This document shows positions 24,351-32,818 of a DNA stretch of 33,699 bases, piece after piece. The translations under genes were made by a program, and so were the position numbers. The notes beneath the pieces are model-generated. The model searched no databases. It was not told the origin of the DNA and worked only from the letters and a program-made list of their open reading frames with translations. Position 1 is the first letter of the stretch. Each line of letters opens with the position of its first letter. The DNA is from JBEVJK01 sp040510195 (GTDB lineage: Bacteria; Pseudomonadota; Alphaproteobacteria; Rhizobiales; Rhizobiaceae): contig JBEVJK010000019.1 of NCBI GenBank assembly GCA_040510195.1, positions 1 through 33,699 of the forward strand, given 5' to 3'.

Positions 24351-24361
24351 AGCTTCAGCGG

Positions 24362-24709
24362 ATGGCGGCGCCGGTCCTCAGCGAAATCGTGCGGCAGCAT
24401 GCCGAAATGGCGGCTTTTCTGTGGACAGTCTACGACCACCATCTCCTGCATCCGGACGAAAATCCGGACATGGACGAGGAACGCCTCGGGCGCCTAGTCG
24501 AGCGGCTAGAAGCACACCTGGACGGGTTGCGCGTCGCCGGTGAAGCTGGGCGCGAGATAGCCGAGGCGCGCTACGACGAGTTCCCTGAGGCGGGCGAGCT
24601 GTTTGTAGTTAGGATGCTTTCGGTGAAAGAACCACTCAAAATCAGGAAGCTCGATCTGCCTCGAGTCAGGGAATGGCTCGCCCGTCATGACGGCTTGAAT
24701 CAGCTTTGA
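24362..24709 (+). CDS. Truncated TIGR02270-like protein (N-terminal fragment)
   Basis: The 115 residues match the N-terminal signature of the TIGR02270 family found in type VI loci: IVRQHAEMAAFLWTVYDHH followed by LVERLEAHLDGLRVAGEAG. From memory, family members are about 400 residues with HEAT-like repeats. Here the resemblance fades after EAGELFVVRML and the frame stops at 24709, 19 bp before the end of the convergent beta-propeller gene, so there is no space for the rest. It is probably the remnant of a longer gene whose 3' part was lost when the effector cassette arrived. A free-standing short version cannot be excluded. The ribosome binding site is weak. Confidence 0.6.
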   Translation: MAAPVLSEIVRQHAEMAAFLWTVYDHHLLHPDENPDMDEERLGRLVERLEAHLDGLRVAGEAGREIAEARYDEFPEAGELFVVRMLSVKEPLKIRKLDLPRVREWLARHDGLNQL

Positions 24710-24728
24710 CAGACAACCCGCATCACCG

Positions 24729-25592
24729 TCACTGATATCGATAGCCGAACCAGTTTTCTCCGTCAAAGCGGCCGACAATGTTGTTGCCGCATGCGGCCAG
24801 GAATTGGCCAGCAGCGTCGACCGCGAAGGCCGCGAAGGTGTCCTTGACGATTTCGATCCCACTGTCTGTCAGGCGGCCAACACCGCCCGGGCCGCAGGCG
24901 ACCCAGACCGAGTTTGCGAATGTGACGAGGTCGAACAGATTGGTCTCCCCTGAGGAGATGTCGACCCAAGCATCTCCCCTGCCGCGAAAGAGTGTTCCTC
25001 TGGTCCCGCAGATTAGATAGTCGCCGGCTGTGTCAAGCAAGGTGGCATTGAAGTTGACATTTGTCCCAAGGTCGACACCTGTCCAACTGGCGCCATCGAA
25101 ACGGGCGACCAAACCATTGTCCCCTACCGCAAGGAGATCCGAGTGGTCTTGTCCCGTTATGGCCGTGAGCCAATTGCCGAGGGAGGGGCTGATCGCCACC
25201 CAACCTCCAGAGACGCGTTCGTAGACTATACCGTCCGTTCCGCCGCAATAAATCCGTTCTTCAGGCGATACCCAAAGGCAACGGAGACCGTGACCAGGGG
25301 ACACGTTCTCGATCGCCCAGGCGCCGCTCAAGTTGGTGTGGACCCGTCCCGTGCTGTCGGTCAGCAGAAAGGCGCCCGATGACGTTCTGGCCATAGCCGT
25401 CAGCCAGAAATCGCCACGGTAGAGCTTGTTGGCCCTGCCGCCCGCCTTGCGAACCGAGATGTCCGCGATCTCCGCTACAATCGAATGGAAGTTTTCGCCG
25501 TCGGACATAACGACCATGCATTGGATCCTGCCATCTTTGTCGATGAGAACGTCGTCCACACTTGTCGTGTGCTCTTCTGGGTCTTGCGCCAT
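24729..25592 (-). CDS. Beta-propeller-like protein, candidate immunity or accessory protein of the DUF4150 effector
   Basis: The 287-residue cytoplasmic-looking protein is made of repeated blades, each pairing a (V/C)GxxG turn with an (F/G)DGxxW strand. Clear units are CGGTDGIVYERVSGGW, VGDNGLVARFDGASW, CGTRGTLFRGRGDAW and CGNNIVGRFDGENWFGY, about six in all, so a six- or seven-bladed propeller is likely. There are no catalytic motifs, signal peptide or membrane segment. The ATG at 25592 is chosen because GGAGGA lies four bases upstream; a TTG four codons earlier is also open. It follows the DUF4150 effector by 53 bp on the same strand, the usual place for an immunity gene. That role is inference. 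Its GC content is lower than that of the tss genes. Confidence 0.6.
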   Translation of the reverse strand: MAQDPEEHTTSVDDVLIDKDGRIQCMVVMSDGENFHSIVAEIADISVRKAGGRANKLYRGDFWLTAMARTSSGAFLLTDSTGRVHTNLSGAWAIENVSPGHGLRCLWVSPEERIYCGGTDGIVYERVSGGWVAISPSLGNWLTAITGQDHSDLLAVGDNGLVARFDGASWTGVDLGTNVNFNATLLDTAGDYLICGTRGTLFRGRGDAWVDISSGETNLFDLVTFANSVWVACGPGGVGRLTDSGIEIVKDTFAAFAVDAAGQFLAACGNNIVGRFDGENWFGYRYQ

Positions 25593-25645
25593 ACCGTCCT
25601 CCAAAACTCTCAGACCAGAGCCTCATTGTATTGTTTGCCCCGCGT

Positions 25646-26642
25646 CTAGTTCAGATCCACGGACGCTTCGTCAGGCTCAATCTCGAACTCGCCACTCCTC
25701 GGCGTACGAACTTGAGTGTCCTCCCCCGTTTCCTCGTCCATCATCGGGAGAAAATAGGCATCGCATACCATGCGCAGGCACTCAATCGCGGGATGCTCTT
25801 CCTCGCCCGGTGCATTCTGCAACTCCGGTTTTGCCTTCTTCATGGCTTCGAGATTAGCCTCGCGGACCTCCTCGTAGGTGGGATTTGTCCCAAGGTCACG
25901 CTGGTCCGCCGCCCATTCGTTTTGCGCTTGCGTCTTGCGTCCGTGCTCGGTCTTCGTGTTGGTTGCATCCTCGAGGCAGACGCACGGCGCATCCTTGTAG
26001 TAATAGTCCTGACACGTGTCGATACCATTGGGCGCGGTGCGGGTGTCCACAAAGCACGCGTTCTGAAGGATGTGGTCCGATTGCTGATACTTCGGATTCC
26101 TCTTGCCGTTCTCCTTTTTTGACGGTTCGCATTCCTCCGAGGCATCCCGGTAGGCATGCACCTTCATGCCGACTTCGGCCAAAATTGTCGCGCAGGACCC
26201 TCCTCCCTACCTTCAGCTGTCCAATCTTCGGCCATGGTGGCGCGTTGCCAGGGGGAGAGGCGTGATTGTTGGTTGAAAGGTCCGTCATTCGGCTCACGGG
26301 CTCGCCATCAGCCTTGACATCCGAGGACCAGGCAACCGCGTATTCTTTGCCCGTATTCTTGGTGGTGACGACGCCTTTCTTAGCGGCGCAGCCAGCTTCC
26401 GTCCCACTTGTTTTGGTATAGTAGGACTTGTTCTTGTGCGTGATCGTCTTGCCGCCGATCTTGACTGTCCCGGTACCCTTGTCCGTATCGGAATCCAATC
26501 CGAAAGATGGATAGGGGACAGGCACACCAGGCGGCGTGGCCGGATTCTCGGGTGGCGTGAAACAGACGTCGGGAAATGCGGCAATGACTTTGTTGGCCTG
26601 CGCCTTGCAAGCGACCTCAAGCCCGTTGGCGAACACAGTCAT
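25646..26642 (-). pseudogene. PAAR-like DUF4150 effector with C-terminal toxin-like domain, split by a frameshift
   Basis: Two frames read as one protein. From ATG 26642 the first encodes a DUF4150 PAAR-like tip domain (TVFANGLEVACKAQANKV, AAFPDVCFTPPENPATPPG, VKIGGKTITHKNKSYYTKTS, DLSTNNHASPPGNAPPW). After PKIGQLKV the similarity continues one frame over as GGGSCATILAEVGMKVHAYR. Removing one base near 26208, in a G-rich run, restores a 331-residue protein. Its last 150 residues (SDHILQNACF, then APCVCLEDATNTKTEHG) resemble His-rich HNH/GHH-like nuclease toxins, tentatively. Upstream, ATG overlaps the stop of the ketoacyl-synthase-like gene (ATGA). As written the product would lack the toxin domain unless ribosomes shift frame or restart. 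Confidence 0.75.
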
Positions 26643-27651
26643 GTACGCATACGCCGACGGAAGACCGCAGCGCCACAAGCACCTTTGTCGTTCGATGACT
26701 CAACGAGAACCGGATCTCCGGACGCGTATCCCTTGGCGGCGGCGGTAAATGCCATGCCGATCATCAACGGGACGACCGCCGCTCCGACGTTGCCAATGAA
26801 TTCGGCCGGCGACCAGATATCCTGGAAGTCGCTTCGGCCACGAATCAACCTCAAATTGGCAAGCGCGCTTTGCTTGAACCAATACTGCTCACCCGAATGG
26901 TCCGCGATCCGATAGCCAAGCGCCCGCATCTCCAGCGCCGCTTCACCGAGCGCCCGCCGGTAAGCTTCGGTAATGCCGTCTCCACGCAAGGGAAGATCCA
27001 TCGGATTGTAGATGAATGCCTCTTCCCTGGCGAGGCCAAGTCCTGCGAGTTCAAGACCCGCGGGTTTGGCACCACACAAAACGGCGGCTGCGGCTTCTCC
27101 GGGAATGAACCCATTGGGATTTTCGGCATGGAGAACCCGGTCGTTCGCCAGATAGTGCGAGATTGAACGGCCGCTTAAATAGCTGTCAACGCCGGCGATC
27201 ATCACATAGGAAGCCTCGCCGCTGCCGATCACCTTGCGCGCTCGGTCGAGCGCCACGTGTCCAGAGGGACGTCCATGCGCGATTGCAAGTGTTCGCGCCC
27301 GCGGCGCGATTTCGACAATTTGGCCTATGAGTTTGGTGAGCCTGTCAGGGTCCGACGACACATTTCCCGGCCTGTCTTGCTCGGCAAGGCAAAGGATAAG
27401 TACACAATCGTCCCTTGCGTGCGGGGCGGCATCGAACGCTTCACAAATCGCCGCCGCTGCCATGTGCGCGAGACGTTTCTCCCCGGCCCAGCTGCGGGGG
27501 AGAATGACAGGTGCTCCCTTCAACCATTCCCTCGAAGGCCCCAAAAAGCGCGTCTCCCGGAAGCCGTCGAGTTTGGCCCGCATCGCCCGCATGCGGAAGG
27601 TGCATCGAGACCCACCGCAGTGACCATGCCAATCGAGATGATGTCGATCAT
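26639..27651 (-). pseudogene. Ketoacyl-synthase-like (thiolase-fold) type VI accessory protein with a frameshift
   Basis: The gene starts at ATG 27651, overlapping the DUF2169 stop (ATGA), with the N-terminus IDIISIGMVTAVGLDAPSAC typical of ketoacyl synthases. Near 27588-27593 the similarity jumps one frame and continues as RAMRAKLDGFRETRFLGPS through to 26639. Adding one base restores 337 residues. Fold marks are SGEASYVMIAGVDSYLS, GFIPGEAAAAVLCG and a C-terminal GACGAAVFRR. The nucleophilic cysteine is missing: the STACA-like loop reads IAHGRPSG, and the usual GHT loop reads FIGNVGAA. It is therefore probably not an active synthase. Families like this sit between DUF2169 and DUF4150 genes in type VI loci and may help load the effector. 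Otherwise the shorter frame from ATG 27592 would be translated. Confidence 0.75.
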
Positions 27652-28751
27652 CCCTTACCGACCTCGCTCAGTGCCGGTTCGGCCTCGCCCCTGACATAGT
27701 CGCGCCCCGTCGCCCTAGCCCGCAGCATCGACTCCGTCGGCGGCCCCACCCAGCATTCGGAAAAGTCGAGGATCGTCCGGTGGATGCGCTGCGACACCCG
27801 CCACACCAGCGAGAACCGCCGCCTCTCGGGCTCGAAAAGCATCGTATCCGGCAAGAGTTCGCCTTCGAACGCCTTCTCCCGTCCCTTGAACAGCGTCATC
27901 GGCAGCCGGGTATCCGGCAGCCGAAAATGCTCCCGGCCTTTCGGCGTCAGGTTGACCAGCTGCACCTCCTCGCCGCCTTTCGGATGGTCGATCTGCTGGT
28001 CGGGCGGCGCCATCTGGAAGTATCGCTCGTCGAAATCGGCGGGCAGGAAAGGGAAGACGTTGTCGATCCAGTTCTGGTCGTAGGTGCCGCCGAACTCGAT
28101 GCGGCCGGGCCAGCCGCGGCCCATCGGGCCGAAGCTCATCGGCCTGTAGTCGCCGAAGGGGGAACGGATGTCCTCGCCGACCGCCTGCGTGTTGGGCAGC
28201 CTCAGCCCCGGGACCAGGTTCTGGTTCTTGATCTGGGCCCAGCCGGTGCCGACCGGGTTCGCCAGATAGGCGCCGGGGAGCTGGTCCTCGGGGTCGAGCC
28301 GGTCGGTGCCGCCCCACGCCGTGTCGTAGGAGAAGGGCTGGCGCAGGAAGGGCTGGGGCGCGGTCGCCCGGAAGAGAGGACCGATGGCGCGCCATTCTCG
28401 CGTGCCGATCACCTCGAACGCCTTCGACCACGCACCGACTTTGATGCCGACCAGCGCGCGCTCGGCCGGCCGGCCATTGGGCGCGTAGGCGGCGCCGTTG
28501 GCGACCACGTCGCAGCGCGGCTTGCGGAAGGCGAAGTCCGTTTCCCACAGCGTCGCCGAGTAGCCGGGCTCGCCCGTCTGGGTGTCGGCGAAGACCAGCG
28601 GCACTTGCTCGGCCGATTTGCGCACCGGACCTCCGGGCGTGTCCGGAAAGTCGAAGGTCGCCTTGACGACGACGACGATGTATTCGTGGCCGGCCTTGTC
28701 CATGCCCATCGTGAATTCGTGCGGGTAACCCATCTGGTTCCAGACCTGCAT
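27648..28751 (-). CDS. DUF2169 protein, type VI effector adaptor/accessory
   Basis: The 367-residue protein matches DUF2169 along its length: MGMDKAGHEYIVVVVKATF, GPVRKSAEQVPLVFADTQTG, RKPRCDVVANGAAYAPNGRP, AWGGTD, NPVGTGW, FGPMGRGWPGR and GEELLLVNL-like sequence near the end. It is predicted to be cytoplasmic. Members accompany PAAR or DUF4150 effectors and some act as chaperones or adaptors that load them on VgrG; in this case that role is inferred from the downstream ketoacyl-synthase-like and DUF4150 genes. The ATG at 28751 overlaps the tagF stop (TGATG). The frame is open upstream to 29363, but that stretch is tagF in another frame. Confidence 0.88.
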   Translation of the reverse strand: MQVWNQMGYPHEFTMGMDKAGHEYIVVVVKATFDFPDTPGGPVRKSAEQVPLVFADTQTGEPGYSATLWETDFAFRKPRCDVVANGAAYAPNGRPAERALVGIKVGAWSKAFEVIGTREWRAIGPLFRATAPQPFLRQPFSYDTAWGGTDRLDPEDQLPGAYLANPVGTGWAQIKNQNLVPGLRLPNTQAVGEDIRSPFGDYRPMSFGPMGRGWPGRIEFGGTYDQNWIDNVFPFLPADFDERYFQMAPPDQQIDHPKGGEEVQLVNLTPKGREHFRLPDTRLPMTLFKGREKAFEGELLPDTMLFEPERRRFSLVWRVSQRIHRTILDFSECWVGPPTESMLRARATGRDYVRGEAEPALSEVGKG

Positions 28752-29293
28752 CAGCTGGTCTCCCAGTCCGCCGCCAGCACGCGGTCCAGCACCTCGCGCG
28801 GCTCGTCCGGGTCGACGTCGTAGAGGTCCGAGCGTTCGGTCCAGACCACCATCGTCTCCACCAGCTCGTCCCCGGCCGACACATCCGGCGACGGCAGCGC
28901 GGCAAGCCGCGCCTCCAGCGCATCCGCCCCCAGCTCGCCGCCCGCTGCGGCCAGCCCGACCTCCTCGAGGGCGGCGAACCAGCGCTCCGCCCGCGATAGC
29001 GCGAGCGGCGCCGCCGGCAGGACGGCGGCGAGGCCCAGGGGAAAGCGCCGGCCGACCTTGTCGGCGCTCGGCAGCATGATCCCGGCCGCAGGTCCGAAGC
29101 ACCCCGGCCCCGCCACGAAGCGCAGCGGCAGGTCGGCCGGCCATGCCGGGTCGCCGATCAGCGGAGCCAGGTGGCGCGCCATCCAGGCGTCGAAACGCTG
29201 GACGAAATCGAACGGCAGCCGCCGGCCGACGAAATCGCCGGTGGCCGGCAGCTTGCCGTAGAAGCCGGGCAGGATCAGATCTGCTGCGGGCAC
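28751..29293 (-). CDS. tagF: Type VI accessory protein TagF
   Basis: The 180-residue protein begins with the TagF signature LPGFYGKLPATGDFVGRRLP and contains FRFVAGPGCFGP-like and PSADKVGRRFPLGLA segments of the family. TagF proteins are cytoplasmic and act as post-translational repressors of type VI assembly, antagonising Fha. In some bacteria TagF is fused to the PppA phosphatase, whereas here the two are separate and 18 kb apart. The start is GTG 29293, overlapping the end of tssM copy 2 by 19 bp. The stop overlaps the DUF2169 start. It is part of the leftward tssL2-tssM2 operon. Confidence 0.9.
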   Translation of the reverse strand: MPAADLILPGFYGKLPATGDFVGRRLPFDFVQRFDAWMARHLAPLIGDPAWPADLPLRFVAGPGCFGPAAGIMLPSADKVGRRFPLGLAAVLPAAPLALSRAERWFAALEEVGLAAAGGELGADALEARLAALPSPDVSAGDELVETMVVWTERSDLYDVDPDEPREVLDRVLAADWETS

Positions 29294-32200
29294 GAAAACC
29301 TCTTGAACATTTCCAAGTTGTAGGGGTTCTCGACGCTCGCCGCCTTGAGCTCGAAATCGGCATAGTAGCCCTTGGTGCCGAGCCGCAGGCTATAGACGTC
29401 CGACAGCGTCGTGCCGGTGAAGCGACCGGTGCGCAGCAGCCTGAGCCAAGCCCAGCTGCCGGTCTCGCTCAGCGACACTTCGGGCGAGCCGTCGATCGGC
29501 TGGAAGGCCAGCGTGATCACGCCGGTGCCGTCCTTGCCGGGCCAGGTCATGGGCTGCGGCCGGGTGGCGTTGTTGAAGTAGACGAGGCTCTGCCCGTCGA
29601 GGTTCAAGGTGACGCGCGTGACGGTGGGGGAAAGGTCCTTCGGCTCCAACATGAAGCTCATCACCGGCCCGGTGCCGCCCGGGAAGAGGTCGTCGCGGAT
29701 GCGCCGGGCCTGCTCGAAGGCGGCCAACGCGGCAGGGTCTCCCTCGAAATCCGACCGCCATTTCCACGGCCGCGTCGAGGTGTCGATGTAGCCGATGAGG
29801 TGATCGTTGGTGAAGGCGTCGATCAGCCCGCCGGGCCCGAACAGCTTGGCGAAATCGGCCACGTTGACGTCGATCGTGCTGTCGGGGGTGAAGGGATAGC
29901 GGTCGTTGAGCGCGCTCTGGCAAAACGGCAGCACATCGGCACGCCAGATGGCGTTCAGCTGATCGTCGACGATGTCGCCGGCAAGGCCGCCGGCATCGCC
30001 GGCGATGCCAGCCAGCCAGTCGTCCACCGGGTCGGGCATGATGTGGGCCTGGCGGGCGACCGCGCCGGTCAGCTCGGCCAGGCCGCCCAGCTTCTTGATT
30101 TCCTCGTTGGCATTGGGCTTGGCAAGCACCAGTTGCAGCTGGTTGGAAAGCGCCGTCAGCGCGACCACCGCGGCGTCGAGGGCCGGCGGCTGGCCGTCGA
30201 CCTCGGCGATGGTGCCCTTGAGCGGCTTGAAGTGCTCGGCGACCAGGTCGCCCGTCATGTCGACGTCGGCGGTCGCCCCGGTGCGCGGCAGAAGCTTGGC
30301 GCCCTGCTTGGCGAGCCTGCCGATCTTGCCCAGCTTGCCGAGCAGCTTGGAGGTGCCCTTCTTGGCCGCCTTGTTGTCGGCAGGCGCCTCTTCGTCGTCG
30401 GAGCGGGTGAGCTCTGTCTCGCTGACCACCGACGTCAGCAGGCGCTTGACGGCCGAGTCGGCGCTGGACAGGTCCTTCAGGTTCTCGCTGGCCACGGTCA
30501 GGTCGGTCAGCGGCGCCAGCCTGAGGTCGCGCAGCATGCTGTCCCACCGGTTGATGAAGTCCTCGTAATAGAGCTTGAGCATGTCCTGGGACAAAGCGGA
30601 GACGGAGGTTTCCGCATTCTCCGAGCAGCCGCCGGCAAACACCGCCCGATCGAGCGCGGCGGCCGCCGCCACGTCCTCGAGCCGGTCGAGGATGGCGTTC
30701 TGGAAGCCGTCATAGGTGTAGGCGCCGGGCAGGCCGACCCGCAGCGTCTTGCCGGACTGGCGGGAAAACACCTTGGCGCCGTTGGGGCCGGCGAAGTTGG
30801 CCGGCACCCATTCCTTGAGCTCGGCCACGGCAGGGTCGGCGAGCAGCTGGTTGTAGGCACGCTGCGGCAGCGAGATCGTGCAGACGCTCTTCTGCGCCTC
30901 TGCAACCAGCGCTGGATCCGGCGTCGCATAGGCGTCGTCGACCGCCATGCGCCGCAAGGCCGCGAGCTCGTGCTCCTCGGCGGCCTCGCCGGGGAAGGGC
31001 GGTGCCACCGCCTTGCCCGGGAGCACGTTGACCCACCAGTCGCCGACGAAGTCGGGATCCATCGGCGACAGACCCGTCATCATGCGATACGTCTTGAGGG
31101 CGCCGAGCAGGAAGTCCGGATCGCGGATCTGCCGCCACATGGTCGCCTCCAGGAGCGCGATCATGCGGGGCTCCAGGATGTTGCGTAGCGCGTGATCGTA
31201 GGCGTCGTCCTGCGACCGTTCGAGCTCCGCCGCCGCCGAGGGGCCGGCGAGGTCGCGGAAGCCGTTGGGTGGCGGGACGCCGGCCGCGGCGACCGCGTCG
31301 ACGGCGGCCAGCGCCACCTCGATGTCGGGCACGTCCACCGAAGCGGGCATGGCGGCGACGTCGTTGAGCGGCTGCTGCAAGGCTTCGAACTGGCCCGCCT
31401 GCGCCGTGATGGCGTTGCGGTTGTCGACATAGGACAGCCCGAAGAGGGTAACGGCAAGCAGCGCGGCCGCGGTGGATGCCGCCGCGGCGCCGCGCCAGAT
31501 CCAGGTGCGCCGCCGCACTGCCTGCGGGTCGAAAGTGCCGAGGCCGGCTTCCTTGAAGATCACTTCGGTGAGCAGGTTTCGCAAGAAGAAGCTGCGCTTC
31601 TCGACGCGCCCGGTCGGCGCGGCGCGGCGCACGGGCAGGCCGAAAGAGGCCGAAAGCGATGCCGCCAGACGGTCGATCGGCGCGCCCTCCTGGGTGGCCG
31701 AGGTGAGATAGACGCCGCGCAGCCAGGCGCTGTCTTCGTAGCGGCTCTCGCCGACCATCGATTCGACGAGCAGCTGGATCGGCTCCGACAGGCTGGCAAG
31801 CTGGGCGGGAAAGCGAAATATCTCGGCGCGGGCGGCAAGCTGGTCCTCGTTTTCGAGGCGCTGCACCAACCGTTTCTCGAGCTCGGCCGACAGCGCCGTC
31901 ACCGATGCCGCCACCGCCGCGGCGTCGGCGCGCGCATCGACGGGGAAGGTGGTGCCCCAGACCTGTTCGCGCTGGACCGTGGAGAGGCCGCCGAAGAACG
32001 GCTCGAAGCCGCGGATCAGGTCGGCCTTGGTCAGCATCAGGTAGATCGGCAGGCGGATCTCCAGCCGCTCGTTGAGCTCGGCCAGTCGGCGGCGAATCTT
32101 GCGGCCATGGGCGCGGATCGCCTCGTCGCCTTCCGAGAGCGCGTCGATCGACAGCGCCACGATGACGCCGTTGAGCGCGCGACGGCCTCGGTGCCGCTTC

Positions 32201-32817
32201 AGAAGGTCAAGGAATCCCGCCCATTCGGCGGCGTCCACGTCGGGCTGGCTCTCCTGCTGGACGTAGCGGCCGGCGGTGTCGATGAGCACGGCGTTCTCGG
32301 TGAAAAACCAGTCGCAGTTGCGGGTACCGCCGACGCCGTGCAGGTCGTCCGACAGGTCGATCGGGAAGGTCAGTCCGGACTGCCTGAGTGCCGTGGTCTT
32401 GCCGGTGGCGGGCGGCCCCACGATCAGGTACCAGGGCATCTCGCGCAGGAACTTGCGCCCGTTCAGCTTGCGCCGCTTGAGCTCGTCCATCACCTCCTTG
32501 AATTTTGCGCCGACTGCGGCGACGTTCTCCTCGCCGGGCGCCAGCGGCTTTGCTTCGACGGGGGCCGCGATCTCGGCCACGAACAGGCGGTTGGCGCGGA
32601 TCGCCCGCCGCTGCGCGATGATCAGCCAGACGAGCCAGACGATCACCAGCGCTGCGATCAGGCCGAGCCGCACGGTCTCCGACGCGAAGGGCTCGGCGGC
32701 GCCGATGCGGACGATCGGGCCGAAGATCCAGATCGCCAGCGACAGGAGCGCGATGCCGATCAACGTCCACAGGAAGCGCGACGTGAGCACCCGCCAGAGA
32801 AAGCGCAGGATGAACAT
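29275..32817 (-). CDS. tssM: Type VI secretion membrane-complex protein TssM (IcmF), copy 2
   Basis: The 1180-residue protein is a full-length TssM with two N-terminal membrane helices (about 12-33 and 48-68), Walker A GPPATGKT (Lys140) followed by GGTRNCDWFF and VLIDTAGRY, a third helix near 440-460 and the periplasmic region ending FSCPQQI. It resembles copy 1 in layout, but the sequences are clearly diverged, so this is not a recent duplication. Its ATG follows the tssL2 stop by one base (TGACATG). Being next to tagF and the effector cargo genes, it is likely the core copy of the main apparatus. Confidence 0.95.
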   Translation of the reverse strand: MFILRFLWRVLTSRFLWTLIGIALLSLAIWIFGPIVRIGAAEPFASETVRLGLIAALVIVWLVWLIIAQRRAIRANRLFVAEIAAPVEAKPLAPGEENVAAVGAKFKEVMDELKRRKLNGRKFLREMPWYLIVGPPATGKTTALRQSGLTFPIDLSDDLHGVGGTRNCDWFFTENAVLIDTAGRYVQQESQPDVDAAEWAGFLDLLKRHRGRRALNGVIVALSIDALSEGDEAIRAHGRKIRRRLAELNERLEIRLPIYLMLTKADLIRGFEPFFGGLSTVQREQVWGTTFPVDARADAAAVAASVTALSAELEKRLVQRLENEDQLAARAEIFRFPAQLASLSEPIQLLVESMVGESRYEDSAWLRGVYLTSATQEGAPIDRLAASLSASFGLPVRRAAPTGRVEKRSFFLRNLLTEVIFKEAGLGTFDPQAVRRRTWIWRGAAAASTAAALLAVTLFGLSYVDNRNAITAQAGQFEALQQPLNDVAAMPASVDVPDIEVALAAVDAVAAAGVPPPNGFRDLAGPSAAAELERSQDDAYDHALRNILEPRMIALLEATMWRQIRDPDFLLGALKTYRMMTGLSPMDPDFVGDWWVNVLPGKAVAPPFPGEAAEEHELAALRRMAVDDAYATPDPALVAEAQKSVCTISLPQRAYNQLLADPAVAELKEWVPANFAGPNGAKVFSRQSGKTLRVGLPGAYTYDGFQNAILDRLEDVAAAAALDRAVFAGGCSENAETSVSALSQDMLKLYYEDFINRWDSMLRDLRLAPLTDLTVASENLKDLSSADSAVKRLLTSVVSETELTRSDDEEAPADNKAAKKGTSKLLGKLGKIGRLAKQGAKLLPRTGATADVDMTGDLVAEHFKPLKGTIAEVDGQPPALDAAVVALTALSNQLQLVLAKPNANEEIKKLGGLAELTGAVARQAHIMPDPVDDWLAGIAGDAGGLAGDIVDDQLNAIWRADVLPFCQSALNDRYPFTPDSTIDVNVADFAKLFGPGGLIDAFTNDHLIGYIDTSTRPWKWRSDFEGDPAALAAFEQARRIRDDLFPGGTGPVMSFMLEPKDLSPTVTRVTLNLDGQSLVYFNNATRPQPMTWPGKDGTGVITLAFQPIDGSPEVSLSETGSWAWLRLLRTGRFTGTTLSDVYSLRLGTKGYYADFELKAASVENPYNLEMFKRFSCPQQI

Positions 32818-32818
32818 G

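Noticed and set aside
28752..29363. Upstream extension of the DUF2169 frame
   Set aside because: This is tagF read out of frame; the DUF2169 fold starts at the ATG at 28751.
29143..31188. 681-codon plus-strand frame opposite tssM copy 2
   Set aside because: Antisense shadow of tssM; composition is Arg/Gly/Ala-rich without domains.
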